Shown piece after piece: positions 4,982 through 6,379 of a stretch of DNA of 6,379 nt (position 1 is its first letter; every line of letters begins with the position of its first letter). Origin of the DNA: CAYFSC01 sp964345695. GTDB taxonomy: Bacteria > Bacteroidota > Rhodothermia > Rhodothermales > Salinibacteraceae. Under the pieces are notes generated by a model that saw only the letters and a program-made list of their open reading frames with translations, was not told the DNA's origin and did no database searches. The stretch is taken from positions 1 to 6,379 of the forward strand of contig CAYFSC010000171.1 in NCBI GenBank assembly GCA_964345695.1, in the 5' to 3' direction. Made by a program: the position numbers and the translations under genes.

Positions 4982-6325
4982 ATGCCCACTACGACTCTCG
5001 ACACCGACATCCGTCCTGAGGATCGGTTTATCTCGGCCTTTAAGGTCAACAACGGCCAGACCCTGAACGGGACGAATGCCTCCATTGCCAAGCAGCGCGA
5101 GCACGCCATCGAGCGCTTTGCCGAGCTCGGCATCCCCACGAAGGACTTGGAGGCCTGGAAGTACACCAACATCGCCAAGATTCTCGACCGCCAGTACACC
5201 CTCCCGCTCGCGCCCGAGCAGCCGGCCGTGTCGGAGGACGACATCGCACCGCTTCTCATCGACGACCTCGACGCCCATCGCCTTGTGCTCGTCAACGGAC
5301 GGGTCAGCGCGTCGCTCTCGGACATTGGCGATTTGCCCGCCGGGGTCGTCGTTTCGGGGCTCGCCGAGGCCGGATCGAGCCATCCGGAGGTCGTGGAGGC
5401 CCACTACAGCCAGTATGCCGACCTCGAAGACGAGGCGCTGACCGCCCTGAACACGGCGTTCGTTCAGGACGGCGCCTTCGTGTACGTGCCGAAGGGCACT
5501 GTGGTCGAGAAGCCGATCTTTCTCCTCCACGTCAACGCCCACGAGGAGGACACCCTGCTTCAGCCGCGCCACCTGTTTGTAGCTGAAGAAGGCAGCATCG
5601 CGAAGATCGTGGAGGCGCAGCAGTCGCTGACCGGCGCGCGCACCTTCACCAACAGCGTCACGGAAGCCTATGTCGGCGCCCGCGGCAATCTCGATCATTA
5701 CTTGTTGCAGAACGAGGGACCGAACGCGTCTCAGGTCAATACGCTGGCGGCCTACCACGAAGAGGACAGCGTCTTCGACACGCACACGACTACGCTGACC
5801 GGCGATGTCATCCGCAACAACGTCTCGATCAACCCTGACGGCACGTTCTGCGAGTCGCACCTCTTCGGCCTGTATGTGGGGAAAGACGACATGCACGTCG
5901 ATAACAACACGCTCGTCGACCACACGCAGCCGGACTGCATGAGCAACGAACTGTACCGGCATGTGCTCAACGACGAGTCGACCGGTGTCTTCAACGGAAA
6001 GGTCTTCGTGCGTCGCGGATCGCAGCGGATCAATGCCTACCAGTCGAACGACAGCATCGTCCTCACCAATCGCGCGGACATTTTCACGAAGCCGGAGTTG
6101 GAGATCTATGCCGACGACGTGGAATGCAGTCATGGCGCGACCTCAGGCCAGCTCGACGAAGAAGGCGTCTTTTACCTGCGGTCCCGCGGGGTGAGCGAAC
6201 GACACGCGCGCATCCTCATGCTGCAGGCCTTCGCCAGTGACGTGCTGGAAGAAGTGAAAATTGACGCTCTGCGCAGCCACCTGACGGAGAAGGTGCGCGA
6301 ACGCTTCCGCAGCTACTTTGAATAA
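4982..6325 (+). CDS. sufD: Fe-S cluster assembly protein SufD
   Basis: A 447-residue SufB paralogue, the third subunit of SufBC2D, needed for iron entry and cluster formation at the SufB-SufD interface. The N-terminal helical region contains RFAELGIPTKDLEAWKYTNI (45-64), a clear SufD marker (E. coli has a comparable 'P..+.E.W+YT' segment); the middle is the beta-helix core; the C-terminus carries VECSHGATSGQLDEEGVFYL (380-399). His384 in CSHGAT matches E. coli His360, the proposed SufD ligand for the nascent cluster. SufB's counterpart Cys is on its own chain, so the pair is complete. The ATG at 4982 is chosen; the open frame extends upstream to 4655 only as an overlap with sufC in another frame. 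Its length is slightly above E. coli's 423. It is the last gene in the window; whether sufS follows cannot be seen. Confidence 0.97.
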   Translation: MPTTTLDTDIRPEDRFISAFKVNNGQTLNGTNASIAKQREHAIERFAELGIPTKDLEAWKYTNIAKILDRQYTLPLAPEQPAVSEDDIAPLLIDDLDAHRLVLVNGRVSASLSDIGDLPAGVVVSGLAEAGSSHPEVVEAHYSQYADLEDEALTALNTAFVQDGAFVYVPKGTVVEKPIFLLHVNAHEEDTLLQPRHLFVAEEGSIAKIVEAQQSLTGARTFTNSVTEAYVGARGNLDHYLLQNEGPNASQVNTLAAYHEEDSVFDTHTTTLTGDVIRNNVSINPDGTFCESHLFGLYVGKDDMHVDNNTLVDHTQPDCMSNELYRHVLNDESTGVFNGKVFVRRGSQRINAYQSNDSIVLTNRADIFTKPELEIYADDVECSHGATSGQLDEEGVFYLRSRGVSERHARILMLQAFASDVLEEVKIDALRSHLTEKVRERFRSYFE

Positions 6326-6342
6326 ACCGCGTGGGAGAGGAA

Positions 6343-6376
6343 GGCGAAGCGCGTGGGTGCAATGAGCGCTTCCGCC
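6343..6376 (+). terminator. Hairpin downstream of sufD, possible terminator
   Basis: GGCGAAGCGC (6343-6352) pairs with GCGCTT and CGCC (6366-6376) apart from one bulged C at 6372, giving a 10-bp GC-rich stem and a 13-base loop, 17 bases after the sufD stop. The window ends 3 bases later, so the T-run that would confirm a terminator cannot be checked. It could equally be an intergenic hairpin before sufS. Confidence 0.35.
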
Positions 6377-6379
6377 CTG

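Noticed and set aside
4144..6133. Long minus-strand open frames opposite sufC and sufD (4144-5325 and 4820-6133)
   Set aside because: They are the same codon-bias shadow effect; they lie over well-supported genes and overlap each other.
1..6379. CRISPR array, tRNA/rRNA, transposon, toxin-antitoxin or phage defence system
   Set aside because: No spaced repeats, cloverleaf, terminal inverted repeats, transposase or matching small gene pairs were seen; the window is mostly housekeeping genes.

Overview
The window holds a SUF iron-sulfur cluster assembly locus and a few flanking genes from a GC-rich bacterium. No start codon has a clear Shine-Dalgarno sequence, the proteins are rich in Asp and Glu (about 50 of 256 residues in SufC), and the sufBCD order together with DUF192 lipoproteins fits the Bacteroidota/Rhodothermota side. 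A halophilic Rhodothermales member (Salinibacter-like) is my best guess. This is inference from style, not from a marker gene.

Layout from left to right: the last 49 codons of an oxygen-independent coproporphyrinogen oxidase-like/HemW protein (3-152, +); two tandem DUF192 lipoprotein genes (260-760 and 811-1323, +); a small three-helix membrane protein facing them (1355-1684, -); an A-type Fe-S carrier of the IscA/SufA/HesB family (1827-2159, -); a 361-bp divergent control region (2160-2520); then sufB (2521-3984), sufC (4135-4905) and sufD (4982-6325), all +. No cysteine desulfurase (SufS) or sulfur-transfer partner (SufE/SufU) is inside the window. They would have to lie downstream or elsewhere. 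No RNA gene, insertion sequence or CRISPR array was seen.

SufB, SufC and SufD form the SufBC2D scaffold, in which the SufC ATPase drives cluster building at the SufB-SufD interface. The A-type carrier probably takes finished clusters to target proteins. The key residues are present in all four.

The most interesting unexplained signal is regulatory. An 18-bp palindrome of form TGTnAACnnnnGTTnACA occurs perfectly in the sufB promoter region (2399-2416), closely related at 1791-1808 over the -35 element of the small membrane protein gene, and in a weaker third copy at 2371-2388. This suggests one repressor controls the suf genes and the membrane protein, which would make the latter a candidate new member of an Fe-S regulon. 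The second signal is a six-tract G-quadruplex-type sequence on the template strand between sufB and sufC, next to a matching G-rich arm that could fold with it into a long hairpin. The coding genes themselves are ordinary.
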